Shown here: positions 11,449-22,802 of the stretch, in pieces
How the letters are laid out: the number at the start of each line of letters is the position of its first letter
How positions within the stretch are numbered: the first letter of the stretch is position 1
From: Hedera helix
Lineage: Eukaryota; Streptophyta; Magnoliopsida; Apiales; Araliaceae
Length of the DNA stretch: 64,000 nt
Assembly (NCBI GenBank): GCA_947179155.2
Contig: OX359274.1
Coordinates: forward strand, 42,130,564-42,194,563
Reading direction: 5' to 3'
The notes under the pieces: model-generated
What the model saw: the letters and a program-made list of their open reading frames with translations, nothing else
What the model was told of the DNA's origin: nothing
Databases searched by the model: none
Translations under genes and position numbers: made by a program

Positions 11449-12255
11449 AGCATATTGAAATAGACTATCTGAGATAGTCTCCTAAGGACTATTAAAACTT
11501 GCTCACGCAATCCTTCAAAGATCAACATGTAGACTCGTTAACTTAGCCCCATTCTCATCACCAATTTCTCTCCTGACATCCCAAGTTAGGTGTGCTTGAT
11601 GGATGCCTATCTTGAGGCGGCATGTAAAGAAGACCCGATCTTAGTCTTATCTTGGAAAAGAGATTAACTAGATAAATTTTAATTTTTAAACTCCAACTGG
11701 GATCTTATCTTTTAGTTGTTGTTATCTGTAAGTTTTAGACCAAGCTAAATATAGCTATGTATGTAATGCAAAATTTAGTGAATGAAAATATATTGTCTTC
11801 CGTTCTATTAAAGTTGTTTGCTTCTCCATATTCTAATCTAATTGTTAAATAACTATAGCGACCCTGAATTAAAATAACTATTATCAAGCAAATAAAGTCA
11901 TTTATTCACAGGCAATGCTAAGAAGTAGGAATAAAGAAAATGAAGAACAATAAAACGGGGCACAAACACAATAAAGGGAAGAACTGAATAGCCGATAAGA
12001 AATGCGATAAGGGGTCTAAAAATCATTTTTCTAATTCATAAATATATTGGTTTGGTATATATGGGTCTTTCCATATCAATTCTATATATGAATAGGCTTA
12101 TATAAAAGGAAGCACAAACTCAGTTTACCTGCTCAGCCTGGGTCAAAATGTGTAAGCTTCTCAGCAACTCCAACCAATCCCTGGTCAAAAATTGATCAAA
12201 CTCCTGCACCTAGTCCAAGTTCTAATGATTGGAACCCAAATGAATGAATATATAT
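11449..12255. repeat. Downstream block, copy 2, left half
   Basis: Matches 8108-8960: the copia RNase H end, the tail, and the counterpart of the unrecognised exon, here with stop codons. It ends in TATATATATTTG, where the MULE begins. The continuation of the block is at 22803. Confidence 0.88.
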
Positions 12256-12520
12256 ATTTGTTTAAACTAAGTTTTAAAAAAAAAAAAAAAAAATTATCCT
12301 CCACCTGCTACCTATGCTGCCGGGAGGATTTTTTAAATTTTTTTTTTATTTAAACTAAGTTTAAAAAAAAAAAAACAAAAAATTCTCCACCCGCTACCTA
12401 TGCTTCCGGGTGGAGTGATATAATTTTTGTTTTTTTTATTGTTTAAACTAAGTTTAAAAAAAATAAAATAAAATAAAATTCCCACCCGCTACTTATGCTG
12501 TCGGGTGGGATAATTTTTTT
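12256..12520. repeat. Left terminal array of the MULE (3 hairpin units)
   Basis: Three units at 12298-12327, 12386-12415 and 12481-12509 read like CCACCCGCTACCTATGCT.CCGGGTGG, with self-complementary CCACCCG/CGGGTGG arms. They are separated by poly-A/T and by TTTAAACTAAGTTTAAA, itself nearly palindromic. They are the reverse complement of the units on the right side. Confidence 0.85.
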
Positions 12521-13219
12521 TTCCAACTAAGCATACACAACCCATAAAAAAGTAGTCAAATTCACAACACAATACATACAAAAGTACTCAGGAGCACAAC
12601 ACAAACAAAAATTCAACAAAAGTACAAATGCACAAACAACATGATAAAGTATGCACATAAGTCAGTACTTTTATCTTTGGTCAAAAGTGGAATTATTTGT
12701 CAACTAGTCATTTTGTTTTCAAATGGTCATTTACTAACCCGTGAACCAAAGGCAGTGTCCATTTTCTTCCTCCTATTTCATCACTTGTTTGCTCTTTCCA
12801 AATATTCATTCATTGCTTTTTGCTCATTATTTCGCCGCTGCTAGAGTGAAGGAAGAAGGAGAAAATTTCCCAACAAACAACACAACAACAAATTTTTACA
12901 AGTAAGATTTATTTTAATCGAATGTAGCATTATAAAATATTTACTACATTGAATTCTTTTATGAAATATATTTGAAAAAATTTATAAATTTCGTACAACA
13001 AATTATTAAACTAATTAGTACTATATAATATAATGTTATTATATAGTGTTGTTGATTGACAAATTATTTGTGAAATTTATTTTTGAAAATATGATATCAA
13101 TTCGTTAAAAAATTATTATGGTAGTGTATGGTGGTGGTGGTCTTGTTGGTGGTGGTGGTCTTGTTGTTGTTGTTGTTGTTGTTTATGGATATTATTATTA
13201 TTATTATTATTATTACGGA

Positions 13220-13307
<88 letters not shown>

Positions 13308-13325
13308 TATTATTATTATTACGGA

Positions 13326-13365
<40 letters not shown>

Positions 13366-13460
13366 AAATTATTTAGTACTATATAGTATAATGGTAGTGT
13401 ATGATGTTCTTGATTGGAAAACTATTTATGAAATATAATTTTTTTATATATAGGTCAAGT
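12521..13460. other. MULE internal sequence upstream of the PMD gene
   Basis: No conserved coding signal. It is AT-rich and contains the ATT microsatellite at 13186-13366 and (GTT)n/(GGT)n just before it. A TATATAG acceptor-like site at about 13454 lies just before the likely ATG of the PMD gene, so a leader intron is possible. Confidence 0.5.
13186..13366. repeat. (ATT)n microsatellite, about 180 bp
   Basis: Nearly pure ATT repeats interrupted by ACGGAT and one TATTT slip, preceded by GTT/GGT repeats from about 13130. Long open frames across it encode only Tyr, Ile or Leu runs and are not genes. Confidence 0.95.
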
Positions 13461-14812
13461 ATGGACGATTGGAATGTTGGGCCAGTGGATAATACTGTAC
13501 TTTTTAATCAAAATAATCATGTGTCCGAGGATACATGGGAGGGTCATGATAGGGGTAAATTACACACAACCCAATCAACATCACAAACATTTAATCAATG
13601 GGAGTTGACTGATGTGCAAAAAAAATTACTTCGTAAGTGTGGGTTTGGTGTTTTTACTCATCCGGCTATTATCACACTAACCGATCAAAGTCTGGTGTCT
13701 GCCTTAGTTGAAAGATGGCGACAGGAGACAAACACGTTTCATTTAAGTTGTGGGGAAATTACAATTACAATGGAGGATGTTCATTTTATACTTAAGTTGC
13801 CTGTATTGGGAGAACCATTAACTACTCCCCTTTTGGATAGACCCTTATTATATTTTAATGAATGTTTTGGGTCTGTCACCGTCTCTGAATATCAGACAGT
13901 AAAAAAAAAATAATGGTATTTCCTTAGTTTGGCTGCAGGAAATTTTTGGTAAATGCCTTACAAATGCAACTAAGGAGGAGGTTGAGCGTCACACAAAGGC
14001 ATACATCCTTTGGTTGTGTGGGGCTATATTATTTCCAACAAGGTCAAAGAATTGTGTGCACCCTCGGTATATGTATTTTATAGCTAATATAAAAGATTGT
14101 GCAACATATGTTTAAGGTGCGGCTTTGTTGGGATACTTGTACAGGGGACTATATACAGCTAGTAGGAGATCTAGTAAGTTCCTAAATGGTTGTGTTTCAT
14201 TATTACAAATTTGGGCGTACGAGCGACTAGTTATTGGAAGGCCAAACACCAGGGAAAATTTTGATTTTTGGTTACCTAGGGCAAGGGCATGGGCATATTA
14301 TCATTCGGGTAGAAGACTTAATCCCCATCATCATTTACAGTTCTATCGGGGGAGCTAGATAGGCAGCCTACGTGGGAGGTAGTGTGGCGGCCTTACGATA
14401 GGTGGGATGATAATATAGAGGACACCTATAATTTTGATGGGAGATTAGCGGGATCATCCCGTATCCCATTAATTCACTTCGATATTGTTGAATACCAAAT
14501 ACCGGACAGGGTTATGAGACAGTTTGGATATTTACAAGGCATACCCTCTCCAACTGAAGATCACACCGAGCTGAGAAAGGCCAAGGAGCATAACTTTGAT
14601 GTTTATGATAATATGGCATTAAGGCAAACTTATATCAATCACTAGCATTTATATATGGATCATTTTTAGGGGCAAATTCAAAAGGCTCTAGACACAATAC
14701 CCATTGAGACGTATATGAGGTGGTACAATAGAATTACACGTAGCCTCGACCCAAGAGAGATAAAGACAATTCATATGAGCCTCGGTCCGTTTACAGTCAA
14801 TATCGTCTTATA
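13461..14812 (+). pseudogene. Plant mobile domain (PMD, aminotransferase-like) protein, MULE-encoded
   Basis: The likely start is ATG at 13461 (MDDWNVGP). The PMD core follows: GFGVFTHPAIITLTDQSLVS, ALVERWRQETNTFHL, ITITMEDVHFILKLPVLGEP, then WLCGAILFPTRS, a GYLYRGLYTASRR segment, IWAYERLVIGRP and near the end WYNRITRSLDP. The frame breaks in the A-run at about 13902, a stop (TAA) lies at about 14114 (CATYV*GAALLGYL), the frame shifts near 14350 (FYRG / ELDRQPTW), and another stop lies near 14643. PMD proteins occur as host genes (MAIN/MAIL, gene silencing and genome stability) and inside transposons. Here it sits between the MULE end and the Ulp1 gene. The role in transposition is unknown. 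Confidence 0.82.
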
Positions 14813-15094
14813 AATATGGTGAACATGTTTCATTCATTTAAATGATTCAATATTTACTTTAAAATGTATTTATTTGACTTAAATTAGTTGAGTTGTCAAC
14901 TTAGTAATATATATTTTTTGTTAATTACAGGTTGAGAGTGCGAAGTCCCTTCTTGACAAATGATTTAAGTTCAAGATGCCTCCTCCGTATATTCTCATGA
15001 AAGAGGGATGAGACCAACAATATGCTATATATGACAGTGATGTCAAGGGCCAAAAAGAGTCATAGGCGAGATCAGAAGTACAAAAACCTTTATC

Positions 15095-16187
15095 GCCGCG
15101 CGATGTCTACATCCCTAGCCCCCAAGCTACTGATATGCAAAATATTACAGTGTCCGATGTCTACATCCCTAGCTCCCAAAATAGTGCACCACAACCTACA
15201 TGGGAGGAGGGTTTATAGAATTTCATTGACTTGGAGGTTGAAGTGGCTATACTGGCTGAAGCAGGTATTCCCAATACTTCATATGGAGATAAGGGATCGC
15301 CAACAAAGTTACTGCGATATTACAAAGTACAATGGATTAATGAAAATATGTTTAACCAGACTCCTCTAATTGCTGATATTTTCCTTATATCTCACCCTTA
15401 GCAGTTTTACACATTGCATCATAATGATTTCGTAAGTTTGTGCCCTAGTAACTGGTTGTACGAACATGTAATGGATGCGTATATAATACTTTTGCGGGAT
15501 AGAGAGGAAAAATATCGAAGGGCAGGGATTAAAAGGTGGGCCCGATTTGGTTTTATGCCTTCCTTCTTTATGCATTTGGCTTTAAATGTTATGCCTATCA
15601 GGGATAACAATGAAGCGAAGAATTTCTGCAGCAACTACATTGAACCACCTGTGGGCCCCCCATTGCATGAGTGTGATTATATTTTCATGTCTTTGTGTGT
15701 TCCGCGTAATCATCATTTTATTTTGTTAGTTTTTGCGGTGCAAGAATGGAAGATTAATCTCCTTGATCCGTTGTATAATGACACTCTTTACATGAAGTTA
15801 AGTACTATGTACAAAGAGTACATTGATGTAGTGGTAAGTTTAAAATGTGTTTTATTTTATGTCATATTTAATGTAAATCTAACCGAGAAATTTTTGTAGG
15901 TAAAACTGATACCATACACATTGCGTCTAGGTAATCTAATGGGCAAGTGGCCGACGAAAGCCCCAAAACTCAACATTTTGACACAACGACCGATGCAAGA
16001 TAATAATTCCGATTGTGGAATTTTTATTTGCAAGTATGTGGGCTACTATGTACGGGGCGATATTGACGTGCAACAACAGAAATGGTCGACTAAAGATGTT
16101 GGTGTTTTTAGATATAGGATTTGTCATGAACTTCGTAAATGTAAAGCAAGAGATGTACCTACTAGTGTATTATTTTCGGATGCGTAA
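15095..16187 (+). pseudogene. Ulp1/SENP-like C48 cysteine protease, MULE-encoded
   Basis: An N-terminal portion (about 15095-15410) is followed by the protease in two exons, 15411-15833 and 15900-16187, with a 66-bp GT/AG intron. Catalytic residues are in the C48 order: His in NHHFILLVF (15711-15716), Asp in NLLDPL (15765-15767), Gln in RPMQDNN (15996) and Cys in SDCGIFICKY (16014). A stop at about 15202 and a TAG at about 15400 interrupt the upstream part; the second could be removed as an intron. The catalytic module itself is open. Such proteases cleave SUMO or related ubiquitin-like modifiers. The upstream part contains a short tandem repeat (GATGTCTACATCCCTAGC, twice, 15103 and 15150). 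Called a pseudogene because the N-terminal frame is broken. Confidence 0.78.
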
Positions 16188-16390
16188 TTTTGTATATGGT
16201 TTGAAGTATTCAATCATTTTACCCATGTCATGGTATGCATGATGGTTTGTTTTAACACAAGAACATTTTATTTGACTTTACATTACAATACAAGTACAAA
16301 TAATTTGAAATCATTCGCATATAACTTATACTCACTTTGAAAAAAAGTTGTCCAATACATAAATAACATAAGTGAAAAATATTATAATTA

Positions 16391-18740
16391 TTATTTCTTA
16401 GGTTTGAGAATTCCTAAAACTCTATAATGATTGTGCTTGTCATGGTTGGTTTCAAAGCCACATATGACACATTTTCTGTGAAGCTTACTACTAACTATTT
16501 TCTCAAAAGCACTTTTAATTCTCGATTGTTTTTTTCGACCTTTTGTTTGAGAAGCAATTGGTGGCAATAATTCTTGGTCTTCCTCTGCAACCTCTTCCTC
16601 TACATCATCGTCCTCCAATCCCATTGCTGCAGGTGCATGTTCGGTCGCACGGTCAATGTCATCATCTGCTACATCGATATTATTCTCATCCTAATCATAT
16701 TGATCAACAAAGGCTTTTCCACGTGCGGTAAGTTTTAGTACAATCTTGTAACCTCGAACTGAGCAAGCAGCTTGAATAGCTAACTCTTGAAAGTCAGTCA
16801 TCAAGTGGTTATACCGCATTGTTTGATTTTGTTCAAAGTCAGTAGTCATTGGAGGACGGGCATCTTCTTCAACAATACTACTGTTTGCATCTCTTGTCCA
16901 CCGATAAAGTATCATGTCTACAGGAATTTCGACAATATTTTTGACAGTGAAAAATCTAAGAATGTGCTTGCAAATTTCAGCGAAATGTGAAAATAGTTGG
17001 CAAGTACATGTTATGGTGTTGGACTGACGATTGTTGGTGACCTCATGATATCTTCGGGAATCTTGACTTGTATCTGCTTTGTACACTATATATATCTTTG
17101 TGTCAATAACACAAAGTTCACTTACTTTGTGAATGTTGTACTTCATTGAATCGAGAAGTTGAACTTGAAAACGTCTGAACATCTCTTTAGTATACACTTT
17201 CGCAGCATGGACTTCCAAAGATGACCCGCAAATTAAGCTCCGTTTTCGATGGGCGGTTACGTAGTCGGCTTTTCTCTCGTTCAAGAATTGTTTCTGAATA
17301 GCCTTTTGACTTTTCACAATAAATTCCTTCATGCATGTTGAAGCATTCACATATCCATCAAAAAACCTATTCATACATTCGCTTCTTCTGGTAGTTGTCA
17401 TTCCAACAGCAAAAAATCTCTTTATATATACCTGTATCCATTTTTCCTTTACATCGTACAAACTTCTGAGCCACTCATTGTTATGCAATTCATTGTCCCT
17501 CATTAGGATATCTCAACGCTCCTCAAATTCGCCGATGGACAAAGAATTATAGACACAGTTGTCAAAATCCGATTTAAATGATGGGTGTTCAGTATATATA
17601 TGGTGTAACTTTTCAGGAAACTTATTACTGATATGCTAAGAACACAATACATGATGAGTGTTTGGGAGTACTCTTGCAACAACAATACTCATGGCTTTAT
17701 CTTGGTCAATGGCTTTTCGTTTTGTAAGACCCAAACAAAAGTTTCCTCAGTCTCATCTCTTAATAATGCAAAGCCAAACAAAATCGACTGATAATGGTGG
17801 TTAACTCCAGTGAATGGAATAAATGGCATGTCATACCGATTTGTCCTATACGTAGTGTCAAATGTCACCACATCTCCAAAGCGTTCATACATTAATCTTG
17901 ATCGAACGTCTACCCACAAAATACACGTAATGCAGTTGTTATCATCAACTCTGACATTGGGAAAAAAATTAGTCGCACTTCCGGATTGAAGTTTTTTCAA
18001 ATAATTGATTACAGCTTGAGCCTCATTTTCATCTTCCGAATCACGCCTTAAATCCCTGACAACATTCCTTATATCTTTATCACTAAAACCTACATTTTGC
18101 ATTCCACTACCCATTGTGCTCAAAATGTTCATCATCCTACTAGGCCCAATACCAGACTAATTTAAAGTGTCAATTAATTGTCTTGCTACTGGAGTAATAT
18201 TCTGGTGTGTTTGAATCAAATCTACTTTAGTTGGTGTCACTAATTAATGATTGTGACTCAGCTTTAAAGTTGAAATACGTCAGTGCTCATCTTTTTTTAT
18301 TATACACAACAAACATTCTAACTTTGCATAATGTGTATCCTATATAATCTATTTGCCTTGTTATTTTTTCAGTAGTACATTCATCATCTGGAATATTTTT
18401 TAAAGATGATGGTCTACCGGCTTTTTTCCAAACATATAACCGAGAAGACAAATTATCAGTACCGACATGTTTATGACTAGTAGCAATTCTAATCTCAAAT
18501 CCATTTTTGAATGCATAAGATCTATAAAAATTTTCTGCATCTTCAACATTAGAAAATAATTGACCAACATATGGAACCATTTCAGTTTTACTACTTCCAT
18601 CTTCATTGACAAACTCAAATTCATTTGTACACTAAAAACTAGCATGCGATTCAGATGAACTAGATAAAAACATATTTGCAACAGGCATTGAAGCCATTGA
18701 CAAAGACTTACCAAGATTATGATTGGGTTTTACATAATGG
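16391..18740 (-). pseudogene. MULE transposase (MURA/FAR1-type) with FAR1 domain and SWIM zinc finger
   Basis: Read on the minus strand from about 18700. A FAR1-type DNA-binding domain (MVPYVGQLFSNVEDAENFY.., 18580-18287) is followed by the MULE DDE domain: FGDVVTFDTTYRT near 17860 (first Asp), a DQDKAMS segment near 17700 (second Asp) and RRSECMNRFF near 17385 (Glu). Next are a SWIM finger CTCQLF..ICKH near 17000-16960 and a basic tail with CVICGF..HDKHNHY (to 16391). Breaks: a stop after SHASF (about 18634), a frameshift near 17700, stops at about 17635 (expected Trp in the C.WHI motif) and 17514, and a TAG at about 16692. It lies opposite in orientation to the PMD and Ulp1 genes, converging on the latter near 16.2-16.4 kb. 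Confidence 0.85.
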
Positions 18741-18891
18741 AGATTCCAGAAACGCTCAAAATCAGCAATTGATGAGAAAATGTAGTTGCACTTGGGTTGA
18801 AATGAAAATGCAGCGGCGGCATGTACTATAAAAATACTTATGTTTAGGGTTATTAAAACAATGTCTGGTGTTTTTTTTATTCCTATATCCT

Positions 18892-19506
18892 CCACCCGGT
18901 ATCTTAGTTACCGAGTGGGTGATGTAAATAAAATTACATTTTTTTTATCCCACTCGTCATCTTAGTTAATGGGTGGGAGTTTGAATTTTTATTTTTTTTA
19001 TCCCACCAGACATCTTAGTTAGCGGATGGAAGAATTTTTTTGTTTTTTGTTTTTTTTTCCGTTATGTATGCAGGCATGTACTCTTTTTTGAATATATTTT
19101 TTTTATCCCACCCAGCATCTTAGTTAGCGGGTGGGAGGAATTTTTTTGTTTTTTGTATTTTTTCCGTTATATATGCAGGTGTATGCAGGCATGTACTGTT
19201 TGATTTTATTTTATTTTTGTTAAACTTAGTTTAAACAAAGAAAAAATTAATCACTCCACCTGGCATCTTAGTTAGCAGGTGGAGGAATTTTTTGATTTTT
19301 TTTTTAAACTTAGTTTAAACAAAAAAAAAAAAATAATAATAATCACTCCACCCGGCATCTTAGTTAGCGGGTGGAGGTTTTTTTTTTTTTTTTATACTTA
19401 GTTTAAACCAACAAAAAAAAACACTCCACCCGACATCTTAGTTAGCGGGTGGTGGAGGGTTTTTTTTTTTTTTTTTTATACTTAGCTTAAACTAACAAAA
19501 AAAAAC
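18892..19506. repeat. Right terminal hairpin array of the MULE, inner part (7 units)
   Basis: Units at about 18892, 18949, 19002, 19107, 19255, 19347 and 19425 read CCACCCGGCATCTTAGTTAG then CGGGTGG. The outer ones alternate with TTTAAACTTAGTTTAAAC and A/T runs. The motif is the reverse complement of the left array. Units nearer the transposase are more diverged than the outer ones. Confidence 0.88.
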
Positions 19507-20412
19507 TGTTGAAGGTTGTTTGATTTGATTTGATGACTGTTGTGCAAAAATGATTGTGGCAAATGTGCTTATATGGTTGATTGTCCATATGTATCTGACT
19601 AAGTGTTTGTGTTAATGTGCCTATGTGCTTACTTGATTATGTGCGTATATGTTTTAAAATGCTTATGTGGTTAATTGACTAAGTGATTACATGTTAATTT
19701 AAATATCTGTCTACATGATCATGTGTGTATGATATATATTACCTGATTCAAATATTGTGATTTGCACACTTATATAGCACAAATATGATCTTGTTGAAAA
19801 CTATATGCTGCTTATAATAAGAGTAAAAGTTATCTGGTTCAAATGTTGTAAAGTCCTTTTGAAAAGAATTATGTGTACAAAGGACTTAGATAAAAGATCA
19901 GAAATGTTAGGTTGATCTTTTCGTAGAAGTTACTCTGCATTAAAGATAAATACTATAAGCAGAGTAATATAAGATTAAATCATTGTTATATGGCAAAGTT
20001 TGTAAAGTCCTTTCAATGTAATGATGTACAAGGACTTAGTTAGAAAATATCAAATCTATTAAGCTGATCGTATGTTATATCTGTTCAGTCAATATAATCG
20101 TAGAATGGACTCTACGATTCCAAGTAAAGAAGACTCAACGATTCAGTCTGTTCGTAGAGTGGACTATACGACTCCATACCAGGATAACTCTAAGATCATC
20201 AAGGAGAGACAGCTGTGCAAAAGTTCTACAGAATATACAAGCTGAATTGAAGAATTGATCAAGTACAAAACGTAGAGCAGAACTCTACGATCGTTGAACA
20301 AACAACTAAGCAAGCCTTCAGGAAACGTAGAACCAGAGAAGAAATGTACTCTACGATATGCACAAACTGGCAAGATCGTAGAGAGGATTCAAAGAGCAAG
20401 CACAATACGAGA

Positions 20413-20590
20413 ACTCTACGATTTGCACAGAAGGACAAAATTGTAGAACGAAATCGTAAGGCAAAGCACTGCAGTCCACAACTCTACGATTTGCACAGAA
20501 GGACAAGATCGTAGAACGAAATCGTAAATCAAAGCACTGCAGTCAGTAACTCTACGATCTGAACAAAATAGCAAGATCATAGAGTGAGAG
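20413..20590. repeat. 68-bp tandem repeat with CTCTACGAT/CGTAGA palindromes
   Basis: Units begin at 20413, 20481 and 20549 (ACTCTACGATTTGCACAGAA); the third is partial. Looser versions of CTCTACGA and CGTAGAG recur in both orientations across 20090-20600 and again near 21255-21305, giving several possible hairpins inside the LTR. Confidence 0.85.
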
Positions 20591-21779
20591 AGAAGATCGC
20601 TCCAACTCATCGTTTTACTTGACCTACTTCATGTAACATTCATGGAGCCGAATTCGTAAAGTCAGAATGATCAGTAAGTCACTCAACGAATTCGCTATGC
20701 AGTTCATAACCAGTAAACTAACAGAACTGCAATATGGTGTGAGAAAAAAGAGAAAACTCCTTGACCAGATTAAAGAAAGATTAAGTGCTGTTAAAGATCA
20801 GATGCATATCAGAGTCACAGAAGACTTTGTGTCTAAACGACCATAAAACAGGACCTACTGCTCAGAAGAATGGTGAAAATAGTATGGCTAATAGGATATC
20901 TCTGAAAGCAATAGAGCAACTGGTTATCAAAGTCAAGGAAGATATTTAATGATGGATCAGAAAATTAAATATATCAAAGAATATAATAATCTTTGATAAA
21001 CAAATCTGGAAGTGCAACGGCTAAAAATGCAGAAAGCAAAGCTACAGGTTGATGTGACAGTACATATGTCAGAAAAGGGAAAAACACTAACACAAGCAAC
21101 AGAAAGTCAACATTAAAGATATCAAGGATCTGCACAAAGCCAAAGGAACCCAATGGATCTTTTTAAACGGTAAAATATGCACAAATATATAAAGATAAAT
21201 GCTCACAGAGAAAATGGGTTGTTGAACATACAAGAGAGGATGGTGGACAACAACAGATCGTAGAGCGAAACAAAAAATGAATATGCTGAAGAACACTCTA
21301 CGATCCACCAGAACACTAACACTGAATTGAGAGAGACATAGAGAGAAATGACTCTATTGCAAGATAAGTGTTTAAAGCTGCTAAGCACGTGAACGAGAGA
21401 AGCCTAAATGCCAACTTGATACAGACATGTTAGCTACTGAGTACCAAAAAGGAGAAGCTTCACAGTCATCTCAGAAGCACATCTCGAGAGGCAATAAAAT
21501 GTCTATGATAAGAAGAAACAACTGAGTACCAAAAGGAAAGAGTTTCACAGTCATCTCAGAAGTTCGTCTCGATAAGTTATCAAGTACCAAAGGAGCTGAA
21601 TTGCCAAAGTTTAGCAGTACAATGGGTGATCACAAGTAGCTATTGAGTATATAAAGAAGCCAAGCATCATTGCCGAACTCAATATCATTTCAAACATGAT
21701 CACATCCTGCTACTGAGTATTTAAAGACAATGGAACTTAAAGTATAACTCAGTAGCAACTCCAACATCTATCAACAAAC

Positions 21780-21894
21780 AAGGAGCCAAGTCTGCTGGAC
21801 TTGAAGAAGGCAGTTGTGTCCTTGTCTTAGTGACTAAAGGAGCCAAGTCTGCTGGACTTGAAGAGGGCATTTGTGTCCTTGTCTTAGTGACTAA
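21780..21894. repeat. 57-58-bp tandem repeat inside the solo LTR
   Basis: Two good units (AGGAGCCAAGTCTGCTGGAC...) at 21780-21836 and 21838-21894, followed by two decayed ones to about 21980 with GCC.G.CTGCTG and TTGAAGGG blocks. Confidence 0.85.
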
Positions 21895-22327
21895 ACTAGC
21901 CAAACCTGCTGGGTTTGAAGGGCTCTTAGTGAACCAGAGTTTCCAGGCCTGCTGAGCTTGAAGGGTTCTGTATGAGCCATCCTTAGTGAATTTCCTACTT
22001 GTTAAAATAGAAGAATGGAGTAAGAATTATTCAGTCTCCGAACCACTTAAACTCTCTGGTGTCATTTACATTCTTTCATATATAGATATAACTGCTATGA
22101 TTGGTTTACTGGACAAATGGCTATCTTCAATACAGTCTAAACTTAACTAAGAAGTTTTATAAATCTTTAAGGGGAGTTTTCAAACTAATATTCCGCTGTG
22201 CAAACTAATCTTGATTAAATTAACTATTTGGTAATATTATTTAATTTAAGTAAAAAGTTTTTAAGAGATCTATTTAACCCCCCTTCTAGATCACTTGTGT
22301 GGTTCCGGGAACTAACAAAAATCACTT

Positions 22328-22477
22328 CACCAGGCATCTTAGTTGGGTGGTGGAGGGGTTTCTTTTTAATTTTTTTTTTTAAACTTCGCTTAAACAAAAA
22401 AAAAATTATGTCACTCCACCCGACAGCATAGATGGCGGGTGGAGAATTTTTTTTTTTTTTAAAACTTAATTTAAACA

Positions 22478-22528
<51 letters not shown>

Positions 22529-22609
22529 CACTCCACCCGGCATCTAAGTTAGCAGGTGGAGGATTTTTTGATTTTTTTTTTCTACCCGTTATCTTAGATA
22601 GCAGGTGGG
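22328..22609. repeat. Right terminal hairpin array of the MULE, outer part (4 units)
   Basis: Units at about 22328, 22415, 22532 and 22582 continue the array interrupted by the solo LTR. A (CA)n(TA)n microsatellite lies between units at about 22481-22528. Confidence 0.85.
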
Positions 22610-22701
22610 ATTCATCTCATCCATTAAAATTATTATTTCAACGGTTCAAGATGCATTTGCTGGAATACTGTCCATAGCAAACGCTTGTTATAGATCATTC
22701 T

Positions 22702-22702
<1 letters not shown>

Positions 22703-22786
<84 letters not shown>
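22703..22786. repeat. (TA)n(TG)n microsatellite at the MULE right flank
   Basis: A pure TA run followed by a TG run. The corresponding place in the uninterrupted copy is the short AT run at 8945-8968, so the array expanded after or during the insertion. Confidence 0.9.
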
Positions 22787-22788
<2 letters not shown>

Positions 22789-22802
22789 ATAATAATTATT
22801 AA

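Larger units (their letters stand above)
19507..22317 (+). mobile_element. Solo LTR, Ty1/copia SIRE/Maximus-like, about 2.8 kb, inserted in the MULE array
   Basis: Starts TGTTGAAGG at 19507 and ends GGAACTAACA at 22317. The end region with AACCCCCCTTCTAGATCACT and a TTCCGGGAACTAACA terminus is typical of SIRE-type copia LTRs read 5' to 3'. MULE hairpin units continue on both sides. Flanks AAAAC and AAAAT agree at four of five bases, so a target duplication is plausible but not clean. No pol or primer-binding site follows, hence solo LTR. Confidence 0.65.
12256..22700. mobile_element. Large Mutator-like element (MULE) with PMD, Ulp1 and FAR1-type transposase genes
   Basis: The segment interrupts a block that is continuous at 8108-9600, so it is an insertion. 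Its ends carry the same hairpin-forming repeat in opposite orientation (12298-12509 and 18892-22609), as expected for long Mutator-type terminal inverted repeats. Inside are a PMD gene and a Ulp1-type protease gene on the plus strand and a MULE transposase with FAR1-type DNA-binding domain on the minus strand. All three have stops or frameshifts, so this copy is dead. MULEs carrying Ulp1-like genes are known in plants (Kaonashi and CUMULE types), and PMD genes are known to travel with transposons. The exact right end is unclear: about 90 bp beyond the last repeat (22610-22700) matches neither flank. Insertion was into an AT microsatellite, so no clean 9-bp duplication can be read. Confidence 0.8.

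Noticed and set aside
13118..13376. Two overlapping open frames of poly-Tyr and poly-Ile
   Set aside because: They are translations of the ATT/GTT microsatellite.
18632..18895. Separate small minus-strand gene beginning MEDIGIKK
   Set aside because: Probably leader or N-terminal extension of the transposase frame, with no domain of its own. A stop separates it from the FAR1 domain.
20090..20600. CRISPR-like array
   Set aside because: Spacing is irregular, repeats are degenerate and on both strands, and the sequence is a plant LTR.
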